A stretch of 64,000 nucleotides of DNA from Acidobacteriota bacterium (GTDB lineage Bacteria > Acidobacteriota > Vicinamibacteria > Marinacidobacterales > Marinacidobacteraceae): assembly GCA_022826825.1 (NCBI GenBank), contig JAJDUD010000056.1, forward strand, positions 1 through 64,000, in the 5' to 3' direction. Under the pieces are notes generated by a model. That model ran no database searches, was not told the DNA's origin, and worked only from the letters and a program-made list of their open reading frames with translations. A program made the position numbers and the translations under genes. Positions 43,500-52,424 of the stretch are shown in pieces (positions within the stretch are counted from its first letter, which is position 1; every line of letters starts with the position of its first letter).

Positions 43500-44809
43500 C
43501 CGGCGGCGGCGGCCAGGCGGCTTCCGATCTCGGCGATTTCCTCACTGCTGACCGTGAGCGGAGGGGCGAGCACGACCAGGTCTCCCTGTCCCTCCGGTCC
43601 GCCGACCGGGTACACGAGCAAGCCCCGCTCCCACGCCGAGGCGGCGAACTGCCGGGCGGAGATCCCTCCGGCGCTTGCCGGATGGAGCGCGATTCCCGCG
43701 AGCAGCCCGCGGGCCCACCAGCCTTCGACGGCCGGTGCTCGTCCGAGCGGTTCGAGAGCGGTGCGGAACGCGTCCTCCAGGGACGCCGCCCGCCCGACGA
43801 GCCCCTCGTCCCGGATCAGCCTGAGGACTTCGCGGATGACCGCGGCGACCACCGGGTGGTGCGAGAACGTGAACCCGTGCCGGAAGTCGGGGGCGACCGC
43901 CTCGACCACCTCGCGCCGCGCGACCACCGCGCCCCCGGGCACGAAGCCCGAGGTGAGCCCCTTCCCGAGGACCACGATATCCGCCTCCACCCCGGCGTAC
44001 TCGGAAGCGAGGAAGCGTCCGGTCCGGCCGCAACCGCTCAGCACCTCGTCCGCGATGAGGAGGACGCCGTGCCCGTCGGTCGCGCGGCGGACGGACCGCA
44101 GGTAGTCCTCGGGGGGTGCGAAGCCTCCGGCGGAAGCGCCGAGCACCGGTTCGACCAGCACCGCCGCCACGTCTCCGCTCACCTCCTCGAGCGCCTGGAC
44201 CACCTCCCGCGCACAGGCGACTTCGCACTCCGGATAGCGGAGCTTCAGAGGGCAGCGGGGACACCAGGGCGCGGCGACGAGCGGCATCTCGGTGAGCAGC
44301 GGAAGGTAGGGCGCCCGGAGAGCGTCCCGCCCCGAGACGGCGAGAGCTCCCAGGGTGTTGCCGTGGTAGCCGGGCCGCTGGGAGACGATCTTTCGCCGCT
44401 GGGGCCGCCCGGTTGCGACCGCGTGGGCGCGCGCCAGCTTGATCGCGGTCTCGACGGCTTCGGCGCCTCCCGGGGTGAGATAGACCTTGGCGTCCCGGTA
44501 GGCCGGAGGGAGCGCCGCGATGAGCATCGCCGCGGCCTCTTCCATGGCCTCGGTCGTGAACTGGGCGCCATGCACGTACGCCACGTCTTCGAGTTGGTCC
44601 GTGGCGGCCCGGACAACCTCCGGCCGTCCGTGCCCCACGCTGATCGTGAGCGCACCTCCACAGGCGTCCAGCCAGCGGGTCCCGTCATCGCCCTCGATCC
44701 AGGCGCCGGCCGCGCGTTTCGCGAGCCGGTAGGTGCGCTCCAGATCCCGGTAGAAGACGGGGCTGTCCGGGTAGCGGAAGGTTGCGGCTCCTTCGGAGGA
44801 CCCGTTCAT
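43496..44809 (-). CDS. Class III (ornithine/omega-type) aminotransferase
   Basis: 437 aa PLP enzyme. The PLP lysine is Lys283 (VLGKGLTSG), with Asp254 in LIADEVLSGCGRTG. An inserted cysteine cluster, C183-PR-C186, C195 and C199, lies before the large-domain strand and is shared by a subgroup of class III aminotransferases; it may bind metal. The ATG overlaps the HAD gene stop. Substrate not determinable. Confidence 0.92.
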   Translation of the reverse strand: MNGSSEGAATFRYPDSPVFYRDLERTYRLAKRAAGAWIEGDDGTRWLDACGGALTISVGHGRPEVVRAATDQLEDVAYVHGAQFTTEAMEEAAAMLIAALPPAYRDAKVYLTPGGAEAVETAIKLARAHAVATGRPQRRKIVSQRPGYHGNTLGALAVSGRDALRAPYLPLLTEMPLVAAPWCPRCPLKLRYPECEVACAREVVQALEEVSGDVAAVLVEPVLGASAGGFAPPEDYLRSVRRATDGHGVLLIADEVLSGCGRTGRFLASEYAGVEADIVVLGKGLTSGFVPGGAVVARREVVEAVAPDFRHGFTFSHHPVVAAVIREVLRLIRDEGLVGRAASLEDAFRTALEPLGRAPAVEGWWARGLLAGIALHPASAGGISARQFAASAWERGLLVYPVGGPEGQGDLVVLAPPLTVSSEEIAEIGSRLAAAAG

Positions 44810-45462
44810 GGAGCGGCGGGTGCTTCCGGCAGGATGCCAGGGAGATCCCCGATCGCCGGCAGCAACACGTCCGGGGCCGCCGACCGGAGCATCGCCTCGC
44901 TGCTGAAACTGCTCACGACGGCCGCGGTCAGCGTCCCGGCGCTCCTGCCCATGGTGACGTCTTCCGGCCGGTCGCCCACGTAGAGCGCGTTCCGCGGTTC
45001 CACGCCGAGTTGCGAGAGCGCCCGGAGGAGGCCCTCGGAGTGGGGCTTCTTGTGGCGCACGTCCTCGAAAGCCACGAGAGCCTCGAAGCGATCCGCAAGT
45101 CCCAGGCGGTCGAGGTCCTGGAGAAACCGCTGCCGGTCGGCGCTCGTGACCACTCCGAGCCGCAGTTCCCGTTCCGACAGGGCGTCCAGCGCGCCTAGGG
45201 CATCCGGGAACAGTCTCACCGCGTGACGGCGTTCCCGGTACTTCGCGCTCCAGACGGCGCCGGCCTCGTCCCAGCGCGCCTCGGGGATCCCGAGTTGCCG
45301 GTAGGTCTCGTGCCAGTCGGGCCGGTAGGTGGCCTGGTAGCGGGCTTCGTCCATACGGATTCCGAAATGCCGGAAAACCGAGAGGGAGGCATAGCGGGTG
45401 GTGGCGAAGCTGTCCGCCAGGGTGCCGTCCCAGTCGAAGAGGACAGCGGCGACGGTGGACAT
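44806..45462 (-). CDS. HAD-superfamily hydrolase, phosphoglycolate-phosphatase-like
   Basis: 218 aa from ATG 45460-45462. The nucleophile motif is VLFDWDGTLADS (Asp10, Asp12), motif II VVTSADRQRF, the Lys is in HKKPHSEGL and motif IV is YVGDRPEDVTMG. A helical cap follows motif I. First gene of the six-gene operon ending in the ADP-ribosylglycohydrolase. Substrate unknown. Confidence 0.9.
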   Translation of the reverse strand: MSTVAAVLFDWDGTLADSFATTRYASLSVFRHFGIRMDEARYQATYRPDWHETYRQLGIPEARWDEAGAVWSAKYRERRHAVRLFPDALGALDALSERELRLGVVTSADRQRFLQDLDRLGLADRFEALVAFEDVRHKKPHSEGLLRALSQLGVEPRNALYVGDRPEDVTMGRSAGTLTAAVVSSFSSEAMLRSAAPDVLLPAIGDLPGILPEAPAAP

Positions 45463-45540
45463 GCGACGGGGAAGCGGGAGCGAGCCTACCCCACGGAGAA
45501 ACCGCTCCGCGCCCCTTCCCGACGGGTAGAATCCGCGCCG

Positions 45541-46071
45541 ATGCCGACCTGCCGCTCCTCCTTCATGGAGACCGGAATTCCCGAGATCGGGCGGCTCGAA
45601 CTGCTCACGACGGATGAGGGTCTCGTCGGGATCCTTTTCTGTGACGAGCGCCGCTCCCGAGCCTCCGCCGCCTGGCGCCGGCGGAACGTCGAGTCCGCGG
45701 TTCCGGCCGCGCCCGGAGCGCACGACCGCTACGCGCGCCAGATCCGGGAATACCTGGCCGGCGAGCGGCGTGAGTTCACGTTCCCGCTCCACCGGACCGG
45801 CACACCCTTCCAGCGCGCCGTTCTCGATGCCGTGGCGCGCGTGCCGTTCGGCGCCCGGGCCAGCTACCAGGACATCGCCCGCGCGGTCGGAAACCCGGCG
45901 GCCTGCCGCGCGGTCGGCGCCGCGAACGGCGCGAATCCGCTGCCGCTCGTCATCCCCTGCCACCGGATCGTGGGGGCCTCGAAGAACCTGACCGGATACG
46001 GCGGCGGCCTCGACGCGAAGCGCTGGCTGCTCTCCCTCGAATCCCCAGCCCGGCTCGCCCTGGCGTCCTGA
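45541..46071 (+). CDS. ogt: Methylated-DNA-protein cysteine methyltransferase
   Basis: 176 aa. The alkyl acceptor is Cys140 in LVIPCHRIVG, with FQRAVLDAVARVPFGARASY and the arginine-finger region NPAACRAVGAANGANPLP in front. It repairs O6-alkylguanine by suicide transfer. An N-terminal domain of about 80 residues makes it the Ogt type without Ada domains. Divergent from the HAD operon. Confidence 0.95.
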   Translation: MPTCRSSFMETGIPEIGRLELLTTDEGLVGILFCDERRSRASAAWRRRNVESAVPAAPGAHDRYARQIREYLAGERREFTFPLHRTGTPFQRAVLDAVARVPFGARASYQDIARAVGNPAACRAVGAANGANPLPLVIPCHRIVGASKNLTGYGGGLDAKRWLLSLESPARLALAS

Positions 46072-46102
46072 GCCGGCCCGCGCTTCTCCCCCACCGACTG
46101 AC

Positions 46103-46804
46103 ATGACCTCTCTCCCAATCTCTCGCGCTCCGGCAATCGGGTCGTACCGCTGGGCGGCCCTGTTGCTCGTCCTCTTCCTCCCCGCCTGCGGAGGGGGTGG
46201 TGACTCGGTGTCTCCCGAGACCGAGCCCGCCGCCGAAACGACCCCTATGGAAACCACCACGCCTCCAACCACTCCCGAATCCGATCTGCCCACGCCCGGT
46301 CCGTCCGCGGTGCTGATGCGCACGAGCCTCGGCGATCTGACCATCGAGCTGTACCCGAACGAAGCGCCGCGGACCGTCGCGAACTTCCTCCAGTACACCG
46401 AAGACGGCTTCTACGACGGCACCATCTTTCATCGGGTAGTCCGCGGGTTCGTGATCCAGGGCGGGGGCTTCACCGCCGAGATGGTGGAAAAAGAGACCCG
46501 CGAACCCATCGAGAACGAGGCGGAGAACGGTCTCATGAACCTGAGGGGCACGCTCTCGATGGCGCGGACCATGGATCCGCACAGCGCGACCTCGCAGTTC
46601 TTCGTGAACACCAAGGACAACGCCATGCTGGACCACACGTCGCCCACGCGGCCGGGATGGGGCTACGCCGTGTTCGGCAGGGTGATCTCGGGGATGGAAA
46701 CCGTGGACCAGATCGAAGCGTCCCGGGTGGTGAGCCGCGCCGGACACAACGACGTGCCGGAGACGCCGATCGTCATCGAGTCGGCGACCGTCGTCGCCCG
46801 GTAG
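46103..46804 (+). CDS. Cyclophilin-type peptidyl-prolyl isomerase lipoprotein
   Basis: 233 aa. A lipobox LFLPAC follows a hydrophobic segment, then a Thr/Pro/Glu-rich linker (PETEPAAETTPMETTTPPTT). The cyclophilin domain starts VLMRTSLGDLTIELYPNEAP and keeps FYDGTIFHRVVRGFVIQGG and SQFFVNTKDN. Acts on secreted proteins at the membrane. Single domain, unlike the double cyclophilin at 2207-3352. Confidence 0.93.
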   Translation: MTSLPISRAPAIGSYRWAALLLVLFLPACGGGGDSVSPETEPAAETTPMETTTPPTTPESDLPTPGPSAVLMRTSLGDLTIELYPNEAPRTVANFLQYTEDGFYDGTIFHRVVRGFVIQGGGFTAEMVEKETREPIENEAENGLMNLRGTLSMARTMDPHSATSQFFVNTKDNAMLDHTSPTRPGWGYAVFGRVISGMETVDQIEASRVVSRAGHNDVPETPIVIESATVVAR

Positions 46805-47090
46805 CAGCCTGCGCCGCAGCCAGGAGCGCCGCTCTTCAGAGCGGCATCGTCCCGCGCAGCGGGACGAAACTCCCCTCCTTGCTTCCCCGCATGGCGGAGC
46901 ACGACACGAGGACAGCGTTGTGCCATCCCGGTCCAGGTCCCGGCAACGAGCACCCGGCAACACGGGAGTTTCGCGGCGCGCCGCGCCGCGATGCCGGCCT
47001 GAAGGCCGGCGTTCCTTTCCCGGGGGAGCGCTGGCTTCCAGACCGGCACTGCCTGCCGGAGGCAGGCGAAACAGGCAGCGTAAAAGACGT
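46805..47090. repeat. Cluster of dispersed palindromic repeats
   Basis: Holds GCCGCTCTTCAGAGCGGC (about 46830), CGTCCCGCGCAGCGGGACG, GCCGGCCTGAAGGCCGGC (about 46992-47009) with GTTCC, and GCCTGCCGGAGGCAGG near 47052. The stems differ in sequence but stay complementary. No gene lies here. Confidence 0.85.
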
Positions 47091-47095
47091 TGGTT

Positions 47096-47878
47096 TCAGA
47101 CCGGCCCGCACACCGCGATCAGGACTTCCGGCCAGCCGCTGGCGGCCCCGAGCGGGTAGGGGGCATGCCGCGCCTCGCCCTCGCCGGGAAGGCGGAGGAT
47201 GTTGCGCACCTGGTGCAGCTTGCGCGCCAGGACTGGGGAGCGCGCCGCGAGGGCTTCCAGCCGCCGCTTGTGTCCGTCGGAAGCCGGCGTCTGGCCGTAC
47301 CACTGGAAGCGGTCGAAGCCGGTTCGCAACAGGCTCTCGAACTCGGAGCGGTCGTACTCGCGGACGTGGAACGGATTGTCGGGCCGGTCCGTGAGCGTCC
47401 GGCCCGGGCTGATCACCTCCCGTTCCGGCGTCGAGCAGAGGAAGACCCCTCCGGGAGCGAGAACGCGCCGCGCCTCCCGAACTACCGCCTGGTCGTCCTC
47501 CACGTGTTCGATCGTTTCGAAGGACGCGTAGAGATCGAAGCTCGCGTCCCGGAAAGGGAGGCGCGAAGCGTCCGCGAGGACCCCGCGGAGAGCGCCGGCC
47601 CCGGAAGCCGGAAGCTCCGCCTCCTGGAACGCCTCGGGGGAGAGATCGGCGGAAACGACCGAGCGCGCGTTTCCGGCCCTGAGGATTCCCGATCCGTATC
47701 CGGCGCCGGACGCGAGGTCGAGCACCCGCTTGCCCGCGGCGTAGCCCGCCGCCCAGCGGTAGCGGGCCACGTGCTGGTTCCGGAGCCAGGGCGAGGCGAA
47801 CCGGTGCAGCGCGAGTCGTTCCACGGGACTTGGTGTTCTATCTTCGCCCAGGAGCCTGTCCCGGTAATCTCGTTGCAT
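47096..47878 (-). CDS. Class I SAM-dependent methyltransferase
   Basis: 260 aa. The SAM-binding motif I is VLDLASGAGYGSGIL, followed by the acidic motif SADLS, and FDLYASFETIEHVEDD and VLAPGGVFLCSTP. Such Methyltransf_11 enzymes often modify glycans or lipids. Divergent from a family 2 glycosyltransferase, which suggests surface polymer work. The C-terminus lies beside a repeat cluster. Confidence 0.88.
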   Translation of the reverse strand: MQRDYRDRLLGEDRTPSPVERLALHRFASPWLRNQHVARYRWAAGYAAGKRVLDLASGAGYGSGILRAGNARSVVSADLSPEAFQEAELPASGAGALRGVLADASRLPFRDASFDLYASFETIEHVEDDQAVVREARRVLAPGGVFLCSTPEREVISPGRTLTDRPDNPFHVREYDRSEFESLLRTGFDRFQWYGQTPASDGHKRRLEALAARSPVLARKLHQVRNILRLPGEGEARHAPYPLGAASGWPEVLIAVCGPV

Positions 47879-48047
47879 TCGACGGCCGATGCATCCCGGC
47901 TGAACGCTTCGCTCATCGTTGCGCTTCGGTCGAAAGAGCGCTGCTATTCCTCCCTCGCGCGCCTCGTCAGCCGGGCGCCTCGACCCTCTCGGTGCCTCAC
48001 GACATTACCGGGACAGACTCCTCCCGAGTGACGTTCCCGAAGCTGCA

Positions 48048-48797
48048 ATGAAACGCGACGACTCCGGGGTGAGCGCCTGTTTCCCGGCTTTCAACGACGA
48101 TGGTTCCATCGCCTGGGTCGTTCACCGGGCCCGGGAGGCGCTCGAGGGCACGGGCCGCGACTTCGAGATTCTGGTCCTGAATGACGGGAGCGTGGATCGG
48201 ACCGCCGAGGTCCTCGAGCGCCTGGCCGGGGAGATTCCGGAGCTGAGGACGCTCCGGCACGCGCGGAACCGGGGCTACGGGGCCACCCTCCGGGATCTCT
48301 TCGCCGCCGCCCGCTTCCCGCTGGTCGTCTATACCGACGGGGACGGCCAGTTCGACCCTTTCGAACTCACCCGGCTCCTGGAGGCACTGTCTTCCGACCT
48401 CCAGTTGGTGAACGGCTTCCGCCGGACGCGGGCGGACGGGCCGCTCCGCCGGCTTCTCGGCCCCCGCTTCCATCGGGTGATCGCGGGCACGTTCGGGCTG
48501 CCGGCGCTCCGGGACTGGGACTGCGACTTCCGCCTGTTCCGGCGCGACCTGCGGATCGAGGCCTCGATGAGTTTCGACGACGGGACCGCCGTGGTGGAGT
48601 TCCTCGCCGCGCTCGGCGACCGGGGAGTCCGCTTCGCCGAGGTGGAGGTGAGCCACCACGAGCGCCGCGCGGGCGAGAGCCAGTACTTCCAGCCCCGGTC
48701 GGTGGTCGCCGGCCACCGGAATCTGCTCCGGCTCTGGCGCCGGCGGGGGTCGCCTCCGATCCGGCTGGGGGCGTGGTGGAGCACCGACGCTCGTTGA
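48048..48797 (+). CDS. Family 2 glycosyltransferase
   Basis: 249 aa. VSACFPAFNDDGSIAWVVHR is the GT2 start, then LVLNDGSVDRTAEVLERLA and VVYTDGDGQFDPFEL (the DxD metal site), with DWDCDFRLFRRD downstream. It resembles DPM/polyprenyl-phosphate-type transferases without the membrane helices. The ATG at 48048 is the start with the right N-terminus. Confidence 0.9.
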   Translation: MKRDDSGVSACFPAFNDDGSIAWVVHRAREALEGTGRDFEILVLNDGSVDRTAEVLERLAGEIPELRTLRHARNRGYGATLRDLFAAARFPLVVYTDGDGQFDPFELTRLLEALSSDLQLVNGFRRTRADGPLRRLLGPRFHRVIAGTFGLPALRDWDCDFRLFRRDLRIEASMSFDDGTAVVEFLAALGDRGVRFAEVEVSHHERRAGESQYFQPRSVVAGHRNLLRLWRRRGSPPIRLGAWWSTDAR

Positions 48798-48844
48798 CAG
48801 CCTGGGGTGAAGCTCACTTGGCCCGGTTGTGGTGAAAGTGCAGT

Positions 48845-49045
48845 TCCGCCCGATGACGGGGCCGGCTGGGAACGCCGACCTCCAGGTCGGCACGCGGCCC
48901 GCAGGGCCGCACCGGCGTACCGCTCCCGGGCCGGATGGCGGTGCCAGACGCCCTTGCCGCATTCCGGCGCGCAGCAGGTACACGTTCGCCCGCCGGAGGC
49001 GGGCGGTGCCGGCCTGAAGGCCGGCGTTCCCAGCACGCCACGTTC
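48845..49045. repeat. Dispersed palindromic repeats between glycosyltransferase and CRTAC1 genes
   Basis: GGAACGCCGACCTCCAGGTC then GGC, followed by GCGGCCCGCAGGGCCGC, and at the other end CGCCCGCCGGAGGCGGGCG followed by GCCGGCCTGAAGGCCGGC with GTTCC. Two elements face each other. No gene in the interval. Confidence 0.85.
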
Positions 49046-49056
49046 GCCTCAGGCTG

Positions 49057-50784
49057 TCAGCGAGCCAGCGCGACCACTCCGGCGCCCTCGCGCACCGCGA
49101 CCACTCCGGCGCCCTCGCGCACCGTGACCACCCGGTTGTCCGCCGGGAGGTCGCCGAGACGCTCCGTCTCTCCACCCGGCCAGCGCACCGCGACGTCCAG
49201 GACCGCCGCTCCGCCCCCGGCCCCGAGGTGCACCCGGGGATCGTTCGACGACAGGAAACTCCCGCTGCGGTGCGCCTCGCGGACCCGCCGCACTCCGTCC
49301 GCGGTGGAAAACGCCACCCTGACCCCGGTCCCGTCGCGCGGCGCCCGGGCTCCCACGAACTGCAGCGTCACCCCGCGTCCCTCGCTCGCGTTTCGGAACA
49401 CCGCGGCCGCGTCATCCACGTTCACGACCACCAGATCGGGCAGGCCGTCGCCGTCGAGGTCCCCGAAGGCGACCCCCCGGCTGGACCGTTCGGGCCCGTC
49501 CCACGCTTCTTCGACAAACGTCCCGCCGCCCTGGTTCCGGAAGACCTGGTTCTTCATCAGGTAGCGCGTGCCGCTCCCGGCGGCTTCGGCGTCCGGATAG
49601 ACGTGTCCGTTGGCGACGAAAAGGTCGAGCCAGCCGTCGGCGTCCAGATCGACGAAGCGGGTCCCCCAGCCCAGGTAGAACCAGCCCGGCATGCGCAGCT
49701 CGTTCCGGGTGGTGCTGTCTTCGAAGAACCCGCTTCCGGCGTTCCGGTAGGCGGTGTTCGTGTCGTGCGAGAAGTTGGTGACGAAGAGATCGAGCTGGCC
49801 GTCCTCGTCGAAGTCGCCGGCATCCACCCCCATGCCGGCCTGGGCGAGGCCGTCCACGTTGTAGGCGGTCCCGGCGAGGAGCGCCTGCTCGCTGAACCGT
49901 CCCTGGCCGTCGTTCACGAAGAGGTGGTTCGGCACCGAGTCGTTCGCGACGTAGAAGTCGGTATCCCCGTCCCCGTCGAGGTCTCCGGTCACCACCCCCA
50001 GCCCGTAGCCGGCCTCGGCCGCGGCAATTCCCGATGCCGCGGTGAAATCCTCGAACGTCCCGTCTCCCCGATTGCGGAAGAACCCGTCTTCCGCCGGTAT
50101 CAGCCCCGAGGGACCGCAGAAGACCGGCAGCCCGAACCAGACGCAGCTCGCCGCGGCGCCCGGGAGCGGGAGCGATTCGATGGAATCCGCCGTGTAGCCC
50201 AGCACCACCAGGTCCAGGTCGCCGTCGTTGTCGGCGTCGAGAAACGCCGCGGAGGCGGAGAAACCCGGATGCGAGGCTCCTCCGGCCCCCGGCGCCCGCT
50301 CGAACGTCCCGTCGCCCCGATTCCGGTAGAGGACGTTCTCTCCGAGATTCGTCACGTAGAGGTCGGGGAAGCCGTCGTTGTCGACATCCGCCGCCGCGAC
50401 TCCGTACCCCCAGCCGGTGTCGCCGACGCCCGCGGAGTCGGTCTGGTCGGTGAACCGGAAACCCCCTTCGTTCCGGAAGAGCCGGTTCGGCAGTCCGGGA
50501 CCGGGAGTCCGGTCGTCCAGCGGGGCGCCGTTGACGAGGTAGAGGTCGAGGTCGCCGTCCTGGTCATAGTCGAGGAGCCCGGCGCCTGCCCCGAGGGACG
50601 AGACGATGAACCGCTTCTCCGGTTCTCCGCTCACGTTCCGGTAGTCGATGCCGCTGGCGCCGGTCACTTCCTCGAGGCGGATCTGGCCGCCGGCGGCGCT
50701 GAACCGGGCCGGCCCCGGCAGAAGGACGAGGACCGCGAGCGCGACGGGGACTCCCCGCCGGGCGCGCGCCTGCCCGAACGTCAC
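49057..50784 (-). CDS. Exported FG-GAP repeat protein with ASPIC/UnbV domain (CRTAC1-like)
   Basis: 575 aa with a signal peptide (PVALAVLVLLPGPARFSAAG). Several calcium-binding FG-GAP repeats are visible, each with a D-x-D-x-D-G-x-x-D loop (DYDQDGDLDLY, DVDNDGFPDLY, DADNDGDLDLV, DLDGDGDTDFY, DLDADGWLDLF, DLDGDGLPDLV). The C-terminal part GTGVRVAFSTADGVRRVREA is the ASPIC/UnbV domain. The last residues repeat VREGAGVVA twice because of a 27-bp tandem duplication. Overlaps the end of the TPR gene by 4 nt, so the pair is co-translated. Confidence 0.9.
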   Translation of the reverse strand: MTFGQARARRGVPVALAVLVLLPGPARFSAAGGQIRLEEVTGASGIDYRNVSGEPEKRFIVSSLGAGAGLLDYDQDGDLDLYLVNGAPLDDRTPGPGLPNRLFRNEGGFRFTDQTDSAGVGDTGWGYGVAAADVDNDGFPDLYVTNLGENVLYRNRGDGTFERAPGAGGASHPGFSASAAFLDADNDGDLDLVVLGYTADSIESLPLPGAAASCVWFGLPVFCGPSGLIPAEDGFFRNRGDGTFEDFTAASGIAAAEAGYGLGVVTGDLDGDGDTDFYVANDSVPNHLFVNDGQGRFSEQALLAGTAYNVDGLAQAGMGVDAGDFDEDGQLDLFVTNFSHDTNTAYRNAGSGFFEDSTTRNELRMPGWFYLGWGTRFVDLDADGWLDLFVANGHVYPDAEAAGSGTRYLMKNQVFRNQGGGTFVEEAWDGPERSSRGVAFGDLDGDGLPDLVVVNVDDAAAVFRNASEGRGVTLQFVGARAPRDGTGVRVAFSTADGVRRVREAHRSGSFLSSNDPRVHLGAGGGAAVLDVAVRWPGGETERLGDLPADNRVVTVREGAGVVAVREGAGVVALAR

Positions 50785-52325
50785 CGGTTCCGGCCGAGGC
50801 GCGCCGCCGCTTCCCGGAGTTCGGCGTTGTCCGGCCAGTCGGAGAGCGCGGCCTCGAGCACCCCGAGCGCTTCGTCCGTCCGTCCGCTCGCGGCCAGCGA
50901 CTCGGCGTAGAGCAGGTGGTGCACGGGCTCCGCGGCGGCCAGGGTCAGGAGCCGGCCGGACTCCTCGACCGCGAGCCCCGGGGCGCCGCCGACGATGAGG
51001 TGGGCGACCAGCGCCTTCTTGGGCTCGGGGGCTCCCGGATTCGCGTTGATCATCGCCTTCAGCTCGTTCGTCCGGTCCGAGAAGCGCCTGAGTTCGGCGA
51101 AACGCTGGAGGTGTCCGCGTCCTTTTTCGACCTGCGCGGGATCACCGCTCCGCACCAGCAGGTTCCCAAGATGCAGATGCGGTTCGGGCAGGGTGGGAGC
51201 GGCTGCGATGGCCGCTTCCAGCCGCCGGGCGGCTCCGGACGCATCGTCGGTGGCGAGCAGGGCCTGGCCGAGCGTCGTCAGGCCACCGGCCAACTGCGTC
51301 CGGCTCGGGGCGGAGCCCTCATCCCCGACCGCGGGCGTCAGCACCGGGATGGCCTCGGCGCTGCGGTCGGCCTCGTGGAGCAGCAGACCCAGGCGGTAGC
51401 GGGCGCGGGCGTGATCGGGGTCGAGTCGAAGGGCCTCCCGATAGGCGCGCTCGGCCGCCTCGCCGTCCTGCAGGTAGTGGAGTACGTCGCCGTTCGCAAA
51501 CTGCGCTTCGGGGCTGTCCGGGGCCGCCCGGGCGGCCTCGGCGCACGCCTCCCGGGCCTCCTCCAGCCGCTCTTCGCGCGAACGCAGCAGGCAGATCTCG
51601 AACAGCGTTCCGGGATTCCCCGGTTGGAGCGCCAGCGCGGCTTCGAGGTGCGGAGCAGCGAACGCGAACTGGCCGAACTCGGAATAGAGCGCCCCCAGGT
51701 GGTGACGGGCCTCCCAGGAATCGGGGTCCGTCTGCGCGGCCTGCTGCAGCGCCGCGAGGCCTTCCGGCGTGCGGCCCTCCTGAACGTACAACACGCCGAG
51801 AGGCGCCAGGACCTCGGGACGCCCGGGGTACTCCCGCCGCAGTTCTTCCATCCTTCGCACCGCTTCCTCGCGCTCCCCCAGCCGGCCGAGCACCATGGCC
51901 AGATCCCGGCGCGCCTCCGGATGGCGCGGGTCCCGCGCGAGCGCCTCGCGCAGCGACTCGGCCGCTTCCGGGAGCTGTCCCAGGGCAGTGAGCGCAGTTG
52001 CCCGAAGCAGCGGCCCGTTGGGGCTCGCCGGCACGAGGCGGCCGAACTCCTCCGCGAGCGAAACGGCTGCCGGCAGGTCCCCGAGCCGCAGCCGGGCCAC
52101 CGCGAGCATCCAGAGCGCCTGCGGGTCTGCCGGATCGGCGCTCCGCGCCCGCTCGAGATGCGGGAGCGCTTCCTCGATGCGTCCCTCCTCGACCAGTCGC
52201 CGAGCGGTCGCCAGCGGGTCCGTCTGGGCGCCCGTGGTCGCGGCGAGGACCGAGACGAGGAGGGCGAAGTGAACCCGGCCGGTGGCGCGGTGGCGGCGGC
52301 AGGGCGCTTCCCGTCCGGTCGTCAT
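50781..52325 (-). CDS. Exported tetratricopeptide repeat protein
   Basis: 514 aa from ATG 52323-52325. A signal-like segment (VHFALLVSVLAATTGAQ) precedes about ten TPR units, for example EALPHLERARSADPADPQAL and ALRLDPDHARARYRLGLLLH. TPRs make a scaffold for protein contacts. Positioned directly before the FG-GAP gene with a 4-nt overlap, a pairing seen in other genomes between TPR and CRTAC1 proteins. No catalytic domain. Confidence 0.88.
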   Translation of the reverse strand: MTTGREAPCRRHRATGRVHFALLVSVLAATTGAQTDPLATARRLVEEGRIEEALPHLERARSADPADPQALWMLAVARLRLGDLPAAVSLAEEFGRLVPASPNGPLLRATALTALGQLPEAAESLREALARDPRHPEARRDLAMVLGRLGEREEAVRRMEELRREYPGRPEVLAPLGVLYVQEGRTPEGLAALQQAAQTDPDSWEARHHLGALYSEFGQFAFAAPHLEAALALQPGNPGTLFEICLLRSREERLEEAREACAEAARAAPDSPEAQFANGDVLHYLQDGEAAERAYREALRLDPDHARARYRLGLLLHEADRSAEAIPVLTPAVGDEGSAPSRTQLAGGLTTLGQALLATDDASGAARRLEAAIAAAPTLPEPHLHLGNLLVRSGDPAQVEKGRGHLQRFAELRRFSDRTNELKAMINANPGAPEPKKALVAHLIVGGAPGLAVEESGRLLTLAAAEPVHHLLYAESLAASGRTDEALGVLEAALSDWPDNAELREAAARLGRNR

Positions 52326-52424
52326 GGATTCAGCGGCCGAAGTATCGCAAGACCGCACGGCGGGCCGCAGAGTCTCCTTGCCCGCTTTGCGCGCCGGTTT
52401 CGCGGGCACTACCATGAACCGGCC

